DNA of 64,000 nucleotides, taken from NCBI RefSeq assembly GCF_000242635.2, contig NC_017770.1, forward strand, positions 868,001-932,000, written 5' to 3'. The position numbers and the translations under genes are program-made. Below the pieces are notes generated by a model, which saw nothing but the letters and a program-made list of their open reading frames with translations, searched no databases and was not told the DNA's origin. Position 1 is the stretch's first letter; each line of letters starts with the position of its first letter. This stretch comes from Solitalea canadensis DSM 3403. GTDB lineage: Bacteria > Bacteroidota > Bacteroidia > Sphingobacteriales > Sphingobacteriaceae. Below, in pieces: positions 17,259 to 32,200 of the stretch.

Positions 17259-20200
17259 ATGGAACAAAACTTCTACGCAAAAACATTACGGTTTTTGAAA
17301 CGTGCCGAAAATCCGGGACGCTTTTTATTAATCGCCTTGTTAACATTAGCCGGCATTTTTGGCACAACCCAAAAGGTTGAAGCTCAAATTTGTAGCGGTT
17401 CTCTGGGTCCTCCGGTAGTTACTATCGACTTTGGAACCAGTGCGCCAAATGCAAATTATGGACCGCCATTATCAACTATTTATCCGGCAGTACTTACCAA
17501 TTATACCTATTGGTATCCGAGTATAATTCCTGCACCAAGTAATTATCCCGGAGACTTACACGATGGTAAGTATGGTATTTTACCACGCTTAAATACTACT
17601 ATTTCTCACTCCGATGGGTCATGGCATACGTATCCGAATGACCATACCTATGCGCTAACCGGACAGGCTAATGGTAATATGTATGTCGTTAACGCGGCGT
17701 TGGAAAAGGGTATTTTCTATCAGCAGGAAATCGATCAGTTATGTCCCGGAACTACATATGAGTTCTCGGCTTGGTTCAGTAACATTTTAAAAAATGCTTC
17801 TTGTAACGGTAGTGGTATCAAACCTAATATCAAATTCCAGATTGAAGATAAAAATGGAAATATACTAGGTTCGTATACATCGGGAGATATTCCTTCAACC
17901 AAAAGTAATCCTACCTGGACACAACGAGGATTTTTATTTACAGTTCCTTCGGGAGCTAACACGATTGTTCTGAAAATGATCTCAAATACTAATGGAGGTT
18001 GTGGAAACGACCTTGCCATTGATGATATCACGTTCAGAGCTTGTGGTCCAACAATTGGAATGCAACCTTCTACGGATAAAGTAATCTGTGAAGGAGATAC
18101 TTTTGCATTTTGGGCAGATTTAGGCTCAGGTTATGCAAATCCATATTATGTGTGGGAAAAAAGTGTAGATGGAGGTAACACTTGGTTCGACTATACATCA
18201 CCAAGCACAGATAATAAATTAACATTTACTAACGCTACTGCTACTAATACCGGTAAATACCGCGTTAGAGTAGGTGGTGGTCTTACTGCAGTTTCAAATC
18301 CTAAATGTTATGTTATTTCGGGACCGGTAGATTTGACGGTGAACCCAACTCCAACAGTTAACCTGACTTCGGTTGGTCCATTCTGTATTGGTGATCAAAT
18401 AACACTAACAGCATCTCCATCTAATTCAGTTGGGTATGAATGGTTCAAAGTTGGAAGTGCAACTCCTGTAAAAGCAAAATCATCATCTAATACATATACC
18501 TTCACTGCTACTTCAACAAGTCAGAGTGGAGATTATTACGTAGTTGCTTATAATCAAAAGCAATCGTCGAATAACCCTAATAATTTTGCAGAATGTTCGA
18601 GGAATTCTAGTTCCGTAAAAGTTACCATTAACCCTCCTCCAACACCTGTGATTACTGGGCCTACCAGTATTTGTCAGGGTGATGTAGGTACCTTAACAAT
18701 AGCAGGAGTACCGGGTGCTACTGCTTGGCAATGGTATGAGTGGGATGGACAGAATAGAAGAACCTTAGATGTAACCGGTAAAGGACCAACTTTACAGGTA
18801 AGCGGAGGACAACAAAGCGAGTACTCTGTTCTTGTGACTGATGCAAATGGCTGTAAGGCCGAATCCCCTAAGTTTAAAGTTGTAGGTGGTCAGCCTATTA
18901 AAGGAACTTTCGGTTACGAAGGAGGGATTCCGCTTTGTGAAGGTTCGCTAAGTTCAATCATGACTTTCGTAATTACAGGTAACGGAGTACAGCCTGGATA
19001 TTATGCATGGTATAAAGACGGTGTTATCTATAAAGATGGTCAATGGCCTCCCAATACTAATAAAATCTCAACAGTAATCACTGAACCGGGAAGATACCGT
19101 TTATGGGTAGAAAACTTTAACGGTTGTACCGGTTTTGCAGAAGGTTTCCTTGATGTAATAGTTTATCCTATTCCGGAGCCTGAGATTGTTCAATCTGGTC
19201 CTGGTGAGTTTTGTGGATATGCAGGAGCGGGTGTTACACTAACTGTACCTGGTTCATTCTCTTCGTATCAATGGTATAAAGATGGAGTACTGATAGTCGG
19301 AGCGACTGGTTCTACTTATTTTGCTACGACAAGTGGAAAATATACTGTTTTCGTAAAGTCTAACAACGGTTGTACCGGAGGTTCTGCAGAAAGTACAGTT
19401 ATTGTTAACCCTGTGCCTGTAGTTTCTATTGCACCGGCAGCCGGTCAGTCTCCTACATTCTGTTCAGGAGGTAGTGTTGACCTTGTTGCTACACCAGCTG
19501 GAGCAGTTAACTATAAATGGTACAGAAACGGAACCGAATTAGTATATGATGGTCCGTTAAATACTATACACGTAACTCAGGCTGGAAATTATACTGTAGT
19601 AGTTACTTCAGATAAAACTTGTGAAGGAACCTCAACTCCTTTTGCAGTTACTGAATATGATATTCCAAATCCTGTAGTTACGCCGAACACATCAAGTGTT
19701 TGTGCTGGTACTCCAATTACATTAACAGTAGCACCAACAGTATCAAATGCTGTATATACCTGGTATAAACAAGGTAGTTCAACTGCATTGGGTACAGGAG
19801 CAAGCTATACTGTTAACGAAAGTGTATCGGGTACGTATAATTACTATGTAGTTGCAACTTATTCGGGAGGTTGTTCTGAACAATCAAACAGTGCTACTAT
19901 TACAGTAAATGCATTACCTATTGTGAATATTGGCGGCAGCGGAAGCTATACTGCTTGTGCTCCAGCCTCAGTAACAATTGGATTAACTAGCGGTCAGGCT
20001 GGTGTTACTTATACCTGGACCAAAGATGGAGCTCCATACCCTGCAGGTAATGGATTATACTCTATTTCTGTTAATCAAAGTGGTAGCTATGTATTAAATG
20101 CTGATAATGGTTCTTGTACGGCAAGTTCGTTAACTCAGGTTGTAACAATTTATAACGTTGCTAAGCCAGTAATAACCCCTCCAGCTCCAGTTTGTGATCC

Positions 20201-23200
20201 TCAAACTGTAACATTAAGTATTACTCCTGTTTCAGGATTAACCTATAAATGGTACAAAGTAGGAACTCCTGGTACCGTTCTGTCTACAAGTTCAACTCTT
20301 ACATTAAGTGGAGTAAGTGCAAGTGGTCTGTATACGGTAGAGGCGACAGATGGACGTTGTCCTCAAATTGCAGATCCAGTAACTGTTACGATTAACCCAC
20401 TACCAGATGTAACCATTAACCCAGGACCATTTGTGTTCTGTGAGGGCGGTTCACAAGTATTGTCAGTTCCTTCACAAGCAGGCGCTACTTATCAGTGGAA
20501 ACGTAACGGGGCAAACATTGGAGGTGCTACTTCAAATACTTACACTGCAACCACAACGGGTAACTATACAGTAGAAGTATCATTTGGAACAGGCTGTAGT
20601 GCAACTTCAGCAGCAGCAGTCGTAACTGTAAATCCTAATCCGATTGCAGCAATCACTCCGGCAGGACCGATCACCGTTTGTCAGGGAACTCCAGTAAACT
20701 TGTCAACTCCGGCTCAGGCAGGAGCAAGTTATGCATGGACCAGAAACGGTGCAGCTATCGGCACCAACAGCAATACTTTAGCGGTAACCCAAACCGGTAA
20801 CTACCAGGTAACAGTAACCTTTACTGCAACCGGATGTTTCACCGTATCGAATACTGTAAACGTAACGATCAATGCCCTTCCGGACGTAACCTTAAACGCT
20901 CCGGGTCCATATACTTTCTGTGAAGGTGGTTCACAGGTAATTTCAATTCCGGCGCAAGCAGGAGCAACTTACCAGTGGTACAATGGAGCAACTGCGATTG
21001 CAGGCGCAACCTCAAACAGCTACACTGCTACAACTTCAGGTCAATACAAAGTAGAAGTACAATACCCAGCTAGCACTTGTGCGGCAACTTCAGCAGTAGT
21101 AAATGTAACTGTTAATCCTAACCCGGTAGTAACCGTAACTCCGGCAGGACCATTAGCAGGTTGTACCGGTGATAACTTTGTGTTAACTGCAACTTCATCA
21201 CAAGCAGGTGTAAGCTATCAGTGGTTAAACGGTGGTGCTCCAATAGCAGGTGCTACCACGAACACTTATACTGCAACTGCAGCAGGTAATTACTCAGTAC
21301 GCGTAACCAATACCACTACCGGATGTGTTGGAACATCGAATGTAGTATCGATTACAATCAATCCACTTCCGGATGTAACCATCAACCCAGGACCATTTGT
21401 GTTCTGTGAGGGCGGTTCACAAGTATTGTCAGTTCCAGCACAAGCAGGCGCTACTTACCAGTGGAAACGTAACGGTGGAGATATCCCAACGGCTACTTCA
21501 AATACCTATACAGCAACCACAACTGGTAACTACACGGTAGAGGTATCATTTGGAACAGGCTGTAAAGCAACTTCAGCAGCAGCGGTAGTAACTGTAAATC
21601 CGAATCCGATTGCAGCGATCACTCCGGCAGGACCGATCACCGTTTGTCAGGGAACTCCTGTAAACTTGTCAACTCCGGCTCAGGCAGGAGCAAGTTATGC
21701 ATGGACCAGAAACGGTGCAGCTATCGGCACCAACAGCAATACTTTAGCGGTAACACAAAGCGGCAACTACCAGGTAACAGTAACCTTTACTGCAACCGGA
21801 TGTTTCACCGTATCGAATACTGTAAACGTAACGATCAATGCCCTTCCGGACGTAACCTTAAACGGTCCGGGTCCATATACTTTCTGTGAAGGTGGTTCAC
21901 AGGTAATTTCAATTCCGGCGCAAGCAGGAGCAACTTACCAATGGTACAATGGAGCAACTGCGATTGCAGGCGCAACCTCAAACAGCTACACTGCTACAAC
22001 TTCAGGTCAATACAAAGTAGAAGTACAGTACCCAGCTAGCACTTGTGCGGCAACTTCAGCAGTAGTTAATGTAACAGTTAATCCTAACCCGGTAGCTAAT
22101 GTAACCCCAGCAGGACCATTAGCAGGTTGTACTGGCGATAACTTTGTATTAACTGTAACTTCACAAGCAGGTGTAAACTATCAGTGGTACAATGGAGCTA
22201 CCGCAATTCCTGGAGCTACCTCAAATACCTATACAGCAACAGCAACAGGAAACTATTCAGTGCGTGCAGTTTATGCAGCAACCGGATGTTTCACTGTTTC
22301 AAATGTTGTGGCTATAACGGTAAATCCACTTCCAAACGTAACCATTAACCCAGGACCATTTGTGTTCTGTGAGGGCGGTTCACAAGTATTGTCAGTTCCT
22401 TCACAAGCAGGCGCTACTTATCAGTGGAAACGTAACGGGGCAAACATTGGAGGTGCTACTTCAAATACTTACACTGCAACCACAACGGGTAACTATACAG
22501 TAGAAGTATCATTTGGAACAGGCTGTAGTGCAACTTCAGCAGCAGCAGTCGTAACTGTAAATCCTAATCCGATTGCAGCAATCACTCCGGCAGGACCGAT
22601 CACCGTTTGTCAGGGAACTCCAGTAAACTTGTCAACTCCGGCTCAGGCAGGAGCAAGTTATGCATGGACCAGAAACGGTGCAGCTATCGGCACCAACAGC
22701 AATACTTTAGCGGTAACCCAAACCGGTAACTACCAGGTAAAAGTAACCTTTACTGCAACCGGATGTTTCACCGTATCGAATACTGTAAACGTAACGATCA
22801 ATGCCCTTCCGGACGTAACCTTAAACGCTCCGGGTCCATATACTTTCTGTGAAGGTGGTTCACAGGTAATTTCAATTCCGGCGCAAGCAGGAGCAACTTA
22901 CCAGTGGTACAATGGAGCAACTGCGATTGCAGGCGCAACCTCAAACAGCTACACTGCTACAACTTCAGGTCAATACAAAGTAGAAGTACAGTACCCAGCT
23001 AGCACTTGTGCGGCAACTTCAGCAGTAGTAAATGTAACTGTTAATCCTAACCCGGTAGTAACCGTAACTCCGGCAGGACCATTAGCAGGTTGTACCGGTG
23101 ATAACTTTGTGTTAACTGCAACTTCATCACAAGCAGGTGTAAGCTATCAGTGGTTAAACGGTGGTGCTCCAATAGCAGGTGCTACCACGAACACTTATAC

Positions 23201-26200
23201 TGCAACTGCAGCAGGTAATTACTCAGTACGCGTAACCAATACCACTACCGGATGTGTTGGAACATCGAATGTAGTATCGATTACAATCAATCCACTTCCG
23301 GATGTAACCATCAACCCAGGACCATTTGTGTTCTGTGAGGGCGGTTCACAAGTATTGTCAGTTCCAGCACAAACAGGCGCTACTTACCAGTGGAAACGTA
23401 ACGGTGGAGATATCCCAACGGCTACTTCAAATACCTATACAGCAACCACAACTGGTAACTACACGGTAGAAGTATCATTTGGAACAGGCTGTAAAGCAAC
23501 TTCAGCAGCAGCGGTCGTAACTGTAAATCCGAATCCGATTGCAGCGATCACTCCGGCAGGACCGATCACCGTTTGTCAGGGAACTCCTGTAAACTTGTCA
23601 ACTCCGGCTCAGGCAGGAGCAAGTTATGCATGGACTCGCAACGGAACAGCTATCGGAACCAACAGCAATACTTTAGCAGTAACCCAAACCGGTAACTACC
23701 AGGTAACAGTAACCTTTACTGCAACCGGATGTTTCACCGTATCGAATACTGTAACCGTAACCGTAAACAATAATCCGGATGTAACCTTAAACGGTCCGGG
23801 TCCATATACTTTCTGTGAAGGTGGTTCACAGGTAATTTCAGTTCCTGATCAGTCGGCTTTAGGTGTAACCTATCAATGGTACAACGGAGCGACAGCGATT
23901 GCAGGAGCAACTTCACATAGCTATACAGCAACTACAACAGGTCAGTATAAAGTTGTAGCACAATATCCATCAACAAGCTGTACTGTTACTTCAGGTGTGG
24001 TTAATGTAACAGTTAATCCTAACCCGGTAGCAACAGTAGCTCCTGCTGGTCCATTAGCAGGTTGTACCGGTGATACATTTGTATTAACAGCAACCTCATC
24101 ACAAGCAGGTGTAAGTTATCAGTGGTTAAATGGCGGCGCTCCAATAGCAGGTGCAACCTCGAACACGTATACTGCAACTGCAGCAGGTAATTACTCGGTA
24201 CGCATAACCAATACTACAACAGGTTGTTTAACTACCTCTAATGTAGTATCGATTACGATTAACCCACTTCCAAACGTGGTGATTGCTACAGGACCGTTTG
24301 TGTTCTGTGAAGGCGGCTCACAAGTATTGTCAGTTGCTTCACAAGCCGGGGCTACTTATCAGTGGAAACGTAATGGAGTAAACATTGCAGGTGAAACCAA
24401 TAACACTTATACAGCGACCACAACTGGTAACTACACGGTAGAAGTATCATTTGGAACAGGCTGTAAAGCAACTTCAGCAGCAGCGGTAGTAACTGTAAAT
24501 CCGAATCCGATTGCAGCGATCACTCCGGCAGGACCGATCACCGTTTGTCAGGGAACTCCAGTAAACTTGTCAACTCCGGCTCAGGCAGGAGCAAGTTATG
24601 CATGGACTCGCAACGGAACAGCTATCGGAACCAACAGCAATATTTTAGCAGTAACACAAAGCGGCAACTACCAGGTAACAGTAACCTTTACTGCAACCGG
24701 ATGTTTCACCGTATCGAATACTGTAACCGTAACCGTAAACAATAATCCGGATGTAACCTTAAACGGTCCGGGTCCATATACATTCTGTGATGGCGGTTCA
24801 CAAGTAATTTCAGTTCCTGATCAGTCGGCTTTAGGTGTAACCTATCAATGGTACAACGGAGCGACAGCGATTGCAGGAGCAACTTCACATAGCTATACAG
24901 CAACTACAACAGGTCAGTATAAAGTTGTAGCACAATACCCATCAACAAGCTGTACTGTTACTTCAGGTGTGGTTAACGTAACGGTTAATCCTAACCCGGT
25001 AGCAACAGTAGCTCCTGCTGGTCCATTAGCAGGTTGTACCGGTGATACATTTGTATTAACAGCAACCTCATCACAAGCAGGTGTAAGTTATCAGTGGTTA
25101 AATGGTGGAGCTCCAATTGCAGGTGCAACCTCGAACACGTATACTGCAACTGCAGCAGGTAATTACTCAGTACGCGTAACCAATACTACAACAGGTTGTT
25201 TAACTACCTCTAACGTAGTATCGATTACGATTAACCCACTTCCAAACGTGGTGATTGCTACAGGACCGTTTGTGTTCTGTGAAGGCGGCTCACAAGTATT
25301 GTCAGTTGCTTCACAAGCCGGGGCTACTTATCAGTGGAAACGTAATGGAGTAAACATTGCAGGTGAAACCAATAACACTTATACAGCAACCACAACCGGT
25401 AACTATACTGTTGAAGTAACGTTAGGTACAGGTTGTAAATTAACTTCTGCAGCAGCAGTTGTAACTGTAAACCCTAATCCATTGGCTAATATTACGCCAA
25501 ATGGGCCTACTACTTTCTGTGCTGGTGAATCTGTAACACTTACGGCTCCATTACAGTCAGGGGTAACTTATCAATGGTATAACGGCGCTACTGCAGTAGG
25601 TATTAACAGCAATACGTTATTGGTTACTACAAGTGGTTCTTACACAGTAAGAGTAACTAATAACGCTACTACTTGTTTCGCTGTTTCTGCAGCACAAGTT
25701 GTAACCGTTAATCCAAAACCTGATGCTTCAATTACACCTGGTCCAATCAGCTTCTGTAATCCTGGGTCTGCGCCATTAACTGTTGCATCTCAACCAGGAG
25801 CTACATACCAGTGGTTCAGAGATGGAATTTTAATTCCTGGAGCAACAACTAATTCGTATTCAGCTACTCAATCAGGAGTTTATACTGTTACTGTAAGCTT
25901 TGCTACAGGTTGTAGTACAACTACAGTTAACGGTACAGTTGTTAATGTATTTGACTTCGCTACTCCGGTAGTTGATGCAGTTGGATCGTTAGATTTCTGT
26001 ACTGGTGGTTCAGTAACTTTAAGAGTAAGTCCTACTGTATCAGGTGTTACTTACAGATGGTATATGCAGCCATCAGCAACATCAATTGCTACAGGACCTA
26101 ACTACACAACCAATGTACCAGGTAATTATTATGTAATTGCTACAGATGTAAATGGTTGTACAAAAACTTCAAACATTGTAACGGTAAATCAGAATGCATT

Positions 26201-29200
26201 ACCTGATGTTACCTTAACAAACCCAGGCCCACATGCATTCTGTAAAGGATCAAGTGCAACATTCAGCGTTCCATTAACTGCTGGTTATACTTATCAGTGG
26301 TACAGAAATAATGGTATAGTACCTGGTGCAACTTCAAATGCTTACACTGCAGTTGCTGCAGGTAAATATAAAGTAGTAGTTAAGAGCGATAAAGGATGTA
26401 TCAATACTTCAGCAGAAGTTGATGTAACTGTATTTGATATTCCTGACTTCAATATCTCTACTACAACCACTACTTTCTGTGGTAATGAAACTGCCACATT
26501 AACCATCAATCCATTTACAACTACTCCTGGAGTAAGTTATCAGTGGAGATTAAACGGTGGTGTAATTGCGGGCGCAAATAACCAGACTTATGTAACCAAT
26601 GTTGGTGGTGTTTATGATGTAATTGCAAGCTATCCAACAGGATGTACAGAAACATCTAGAAATCAGATTACATTAAACGTTCTACCTCCGCCAGATGTAA
26701 CGCCAACAACAACCAGCGTTGGATTCTGTGATGGTGGTAATGCAAATATTGGTGTTCCAGCGGCAGCCGGTAACTCTTATGTATGGACGAAAAATGGTGC
26801 TCCATTTGGTTGTAACTGTGCATCAGTAAATGTTACAGAGTCAGGTCAGTACCAAGTAACTGTTACAGCTGCAAATGGTTGTAAAGCTACTTCTGTAATT
26901 ATTAACGTTACTGAGTGGAAAGTTAATAAGCCAAACATTGCTGCTGATGGTCCATTAGCATTCTGTGATGGAGAAGATGTAGTCCTTTCTGTTTCTAATG
27001 TTGAGGCAGGTATAACTTACGAGTGGTTCCGTGGAGCTACTTCTGTAGGCGTAGGTACATCATATACAGCAACAGTAGGTGGTTCATACACTGTAGTTGC
27101 AACTGATTCACACTCATGTACTGCAACATCAGATCCTGTTAACGTAACCGTTTGGCCGTTATCAACAGGAAATATTGGCCCTGTAGGTCCATTCACCATT
27201 TGTCAGAACGATCCGGGACCTGTATTAACAGTAACCAGTTCACAAGTTGGCGATACTTATCAATGGTTATTAAACGGAACTCCAATACCTGGAGCTACCG
27301 GTAATACATATACTGCAAATAAAGACGGTGACTACACAGTATTGATTACAAGTACTCGTGGTTGTTCAAATCTTACTGCAAATACAGTTCACGTAACTGT
27401 AAATCCATTACCAATTCCATTTATTGTGGATGCAGGGAGGAGTATTCTTGACTTCTGTAACCCAGGTAATAGTGTAATTAACTTAAGAGCTGATAAAGCT
27501 TATGCGGATGTTAAATGGTATAAAAACGGAATTCTTGATGGAACCGGAATGACCTATACTATTCCTGCAGGGACTATCGGTACTAACAAATACCATATTG
27601 TTGTTACAGACGCTAATGGTTGTGTTGGTCAGTCAGCTCCAATTGATATTAACACGTTCTTCCCAACATTAATTGTTGACGCTGGTAAAACTGGTTGTGC
27701 TGGTACAGGCGTGAAAATGTCTGTAGTTTCTGCAGCAGTAATCCTTGAATGGCAGTTCTTTAATACGGCTACTTCAACCTGGGATATTGTTGGCACTGGG
27801 CCAAACTTTACAGCATTAGTTAGCGGTACATACAGAGTTAGAGCAAAAGATAATTCAGTTCCAACTCCTTGTGAGGCGTTTTCTGATCAGGTTGATATTA
27901 CAATTGAGAATATTCAGCCAATTATCGCTCCTCCTGCAGTAACCGTAATCTGCGGATCAGCAGGTAATTCAATTGCGCTTACTGAAACTGTTTACGATAA
28001 TACGTATTTGTTCCAGTGGTATAAAGATGGTGCAATAATCTCAGGAGCAACATTCCAAACTTATAATGCTACTGCAACTGGTAGCTATACAGTAAAAGTA
28101 ACCAGCAAATTTGGTTGTGAGGGTACATCAGTAACTCCGGTGAGTATCACTGTTAATCCACTTCCGGTGGCTAATTTTGATCTTCCTGTAAGTACATGTG
28201 CTCCAACAAATGCACAGGTTACATTTGTAAATACAAGTACTGGTACTCCGGCATTATCTTATGTGTGGACAACCTCATTCGGTGCGCCGATTACAACCAC
28301 AGATGCTGTAATTGACTTTACCGGAAGAGCAGCTGGTACTTATGATATTACGTTAACAGTAACAGATGGTAATACTTGTGTTGCTACTGTAACTAAACCA
28401 TTTATTTATAAAGGCAATGTTCCTGTAGCTGCATTTACAGTTCCTGCTACTGAGTGTCAGGATAATACTGTAACGTTTAGCGCAGCAGGTTCATCAGTTA
28501 CGGCTCCTGCAACAAGTATGAGTTATAAGTGGGAAATTCTGGATGCTGCAAATAATCCTGTAGCTATTTCAGTTAGCCCGGTTGTTAATCCAACTGTTCA
28601 GTTCCCTGCAACACCTGGTGTTTCTACAACTTATACTGTTCGTTTAACAGTAACAACAGACTTAGGTTGTTCAGATACCGAAGATCATACCATTACTATT
28701 CACCCTAAACCGGTTGTTGATTTGGTGTTCCCAAGAACAACTGTATGTATTAATGACCCTGCATTCAACTTATCAGGTGGTGTAGAAACTACCGGTTTAG
28801 CTACCGGGTCAGGAGTATATTCAGGTCCTTGTGTGAGTTTGGTAGGGGGTAACTATCAATTTAATCCTGTAATTGCGGGAGTAGGTGATCATGTTATTAC
28901 CTATACCTACACAACTCCTGAAGGATGTGATGATAGTAAAACAGCAATTATCAGAGTTGAACCAACACCGGCTCCTGTAATCACTTCTGTTCCGGTTGCA
29001 GATGCAGCAGGAAACGTTGAAGTATGTAAAGGCGAAGAAGTGGTACTTACAGCTTCGGGTGCCGATACTTACGAGTGGTTCGATGCATCTGGTTCATTAG
29101 GTATTACTGATGCAACACTTACAGTAACCGACGATGGTTCATACTATGTGGTAGGTAGATCAGCAGCAGGCTGTGAAACCCCATCGAATACAATTAATGT

Positions 29201-32200
29201 TATCACTAATCCATTGCCTGTAGCCTTGTTTACACTGCCTGGGGATTGTGTGACTAATACAGGTGCTGTATTTAATGGAAGTGGAAGTAATATTCCTGCT
29301 CCGGGTGTAGGTACAATTACCGGTTATGTTTGGGATTTTGGTGATGGAACGATTACTCCTTCAAGTGCAAGCCCAATCAGCCCGGCTCATAATTATGCTG
29401 CACAAGGACTTTATCAGGTTAAGTTAACCGTAACTACTGATAAAGGCTGTACAGATGATATTACTATTCCATATCAATTTAATGGAAATCAGCCAAGCGC
29501 AAGCTTTACTGTTGCCTCAACTCCAAGCTGTGGAAATGTACCTGTTGTATTTACAAGTACAACTACAGTAGGAGTAGGTAATGTTCAGACTTACGAATGG
29601 AGATTCTATAATAAAGCAACAGGTTTACCAGTTGCAATCAATGCAGGAAATTACGCTACAGTAAATGTAACCTTCCCTGCAGCAGCGGTTCCTGTAACCT
29701 ATGAGGCAGAATTAAAAGTAATTACTGAGTATGGTTGTGAATCTGTATCTCCAAGAACAGATGTTCTGATCAACCCAACACCGGTAGCAACCTTAAGTCT
29801 GTCGACCAACGAGATCTGTGTGGATGGCGGCTTAGTAACGATTACTTCAGCAATCACCAACGGCGTATCAGTAGTAGCACCAAGCTATACTACCAATGCA
29901 CCGGCAGCAGCGATCTTAGGTAACCAGTTTGATCCGGCGGTAGCAGGCGTAGGTACCTGGACGATCACTTACACGCCACAGGCAGATGCAGCCAACGGAA
30001 GCTGTGTGGGCGCAGTGGTAACACAAACCATTATTGTGAACCCGATCCCAACTCCAGCGATCACGGTAGCACCATCGAATGATGTATGTGAGGGAACAGT
30101 AGTAACCTTAACCGCAACAGGAGGAGCAACTTACCAATGGTACAAAAATGGTATTGCATTAACAGGTGAGATCAGCGACAAATTAACACTTAGCACAGTA
30201 GCTGAGTCTGGTACCTATACAGTAATGGTGATCACCGCTAAAGGTTGTGATCAACTGTCAGCACCAGAGGTAATTACGATCTATCCAAACCCGGTAGCAT
30301 CGTTCACCATGCCACAGGGCTGTTCAGTAGCAGGTGATGTATTCACCAGCACGTCAACAGTAGCAGCGCCACATACGCTGACTTATGCATGGGATTTAGG
30401 CGAAGGCTTTACGTCGACGTTACAAAACCCAGCGGTACCGGCTTACACAACAGCAGGACCGAAAACCATTACCTTAACGGTAACTTCATCGGGTAACGGA
30501 TGTACGGCAACGTATAGCGATACCTACCAATATAACGGCACCGTACCAGTGGCAGCGTTCACGGTAGTAAGTCCGGTATGTCAGGGCACAGCGGTACAAT
30601 TGGATGCAAGTGCTTCAACAACAGGTGTAAGCCCGATAGTAGAATACATCTGGAGCTTCTCGCAAGGCGGAACAGTAATCAATACGGTAGCGGCAGGCAA
30701 CAGTGTTAACCCAAGTGTAACGTTCCCAGAGGCATCAACTCCTCAGACGTACGATGTGACCTTACAGGTTAAGACCCAAGGCGGTTGTGTGAGTGCAGCA
30801 GTAACCCACCAGGTGACTGTTAACCCAACGCCGGTAGCAACCTTAAGCCTGTCGACCAACGAGATCTGTGTGGACGGCGGAATGGTAACGATTACCTCGG
30901 CGATTACTAATGGCGTATCAGTAGTAGCACCAAGCTACACCACCAATGCACCGGCAGCAGCGATCGTAGGTAACCAGTTTGATCCGGCAGTAGCAGGGGT
31001 AGGTACCTGGACGATCACTTACACGCCACAGGCAGATGTAGCCAACGGAAGCTGTGTGGGCGCAGTGGTAACACAAACCATTATTGTGAACCCGATCCCA
31101 ACTCCAGCGATCACGGTAGCACCATCGAATGATGTATGTGAGGGAACAGTAGTAACCTTAACCGCAACCGGTGGAACTACTTACCAATGGCGTAAAAACG
31201 GCGTAGACCTGGCAGGAGCAACAGGCTCAACCTTAACGATGAGCACAGTAGCGGAATCAGGCAGCTATACCGTGGTGGCAATGACCGCCAAAGGGTGTGA
31301 CGAAGAGTCAGCACCAGAGGTAATTACGATCTATCCAAACCCGGTAGCATCGTTCACCATGCCACAGGGCTGTTCAGTAGCAGGTGATGTATTCACCAGC
31401 ACGTCAACAGTAGCAGCGCCACATACGCTGACTTATGCATGGGATTTAGGCGAAGGCTTTACGTCGACGTTACAAAACCCAGCGGTACCGGCTTACACAA
31501 CAGCAGGACCGAAAACCATTACCTTAACGGTAACTTCATCGGGTAACGGATGTACGGCAACGTATAGCGATACCTACCAATATAACGGCACCGTACCAGT
31601 GGCAGCGTTCACGGTAGTAAGTCCGGTATGTCAGGGCACAGCGGTACAATTGGATGCAAGCACATCGACAACAGGTGTAAGCCCGATAGTAGAATACATC
31701 TGGAGCTTCTCGCAAGGCGGAACAGTAATCAATACCGTAGCGGCAGGCAACAGTGTTAACCCAAGTGTAACGTTCCCAGAGGCATCAACTCCTCAGACGT
31801 ACGATGTGACCTTACAGGTTAAGACCCAAGGCGGTTGTGTGAGTGCAGCAGTAACCCACCAGGTGACTGTTAACCCAACACCGGTAGCAATCTTAAGCCT
31901 GTCGACCAACGAGATCTGTGTGGACGGCGGAATGGTAACGATTACCTCGGCGATTACTAATGGCGTATCAGTAGTAGCACCAAGCTACACCACCAATGCA
32001 CCGGCAGCAGCGATCGTGGGTAACCAGTTTGATCCGGCAGTAGCAGGGGTAGGTACCTGGACGATCACTTACACGCCACAGGCAGATGTAGCCAACGGAA
32101 GCTGTGTGGGCGCAGTGGTAACACAAACCATTATTGTGAACCCGATCCCAACTCCAGCGATCACGGTAGCACCATCGAATGATGTATGTGAGGGAACAGT

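Noticed and set aside
21644-24903. Short frames in other phases inside the Ig repeat array
   Set aside because: They recur with the repeat and are shadows of the giant gene.
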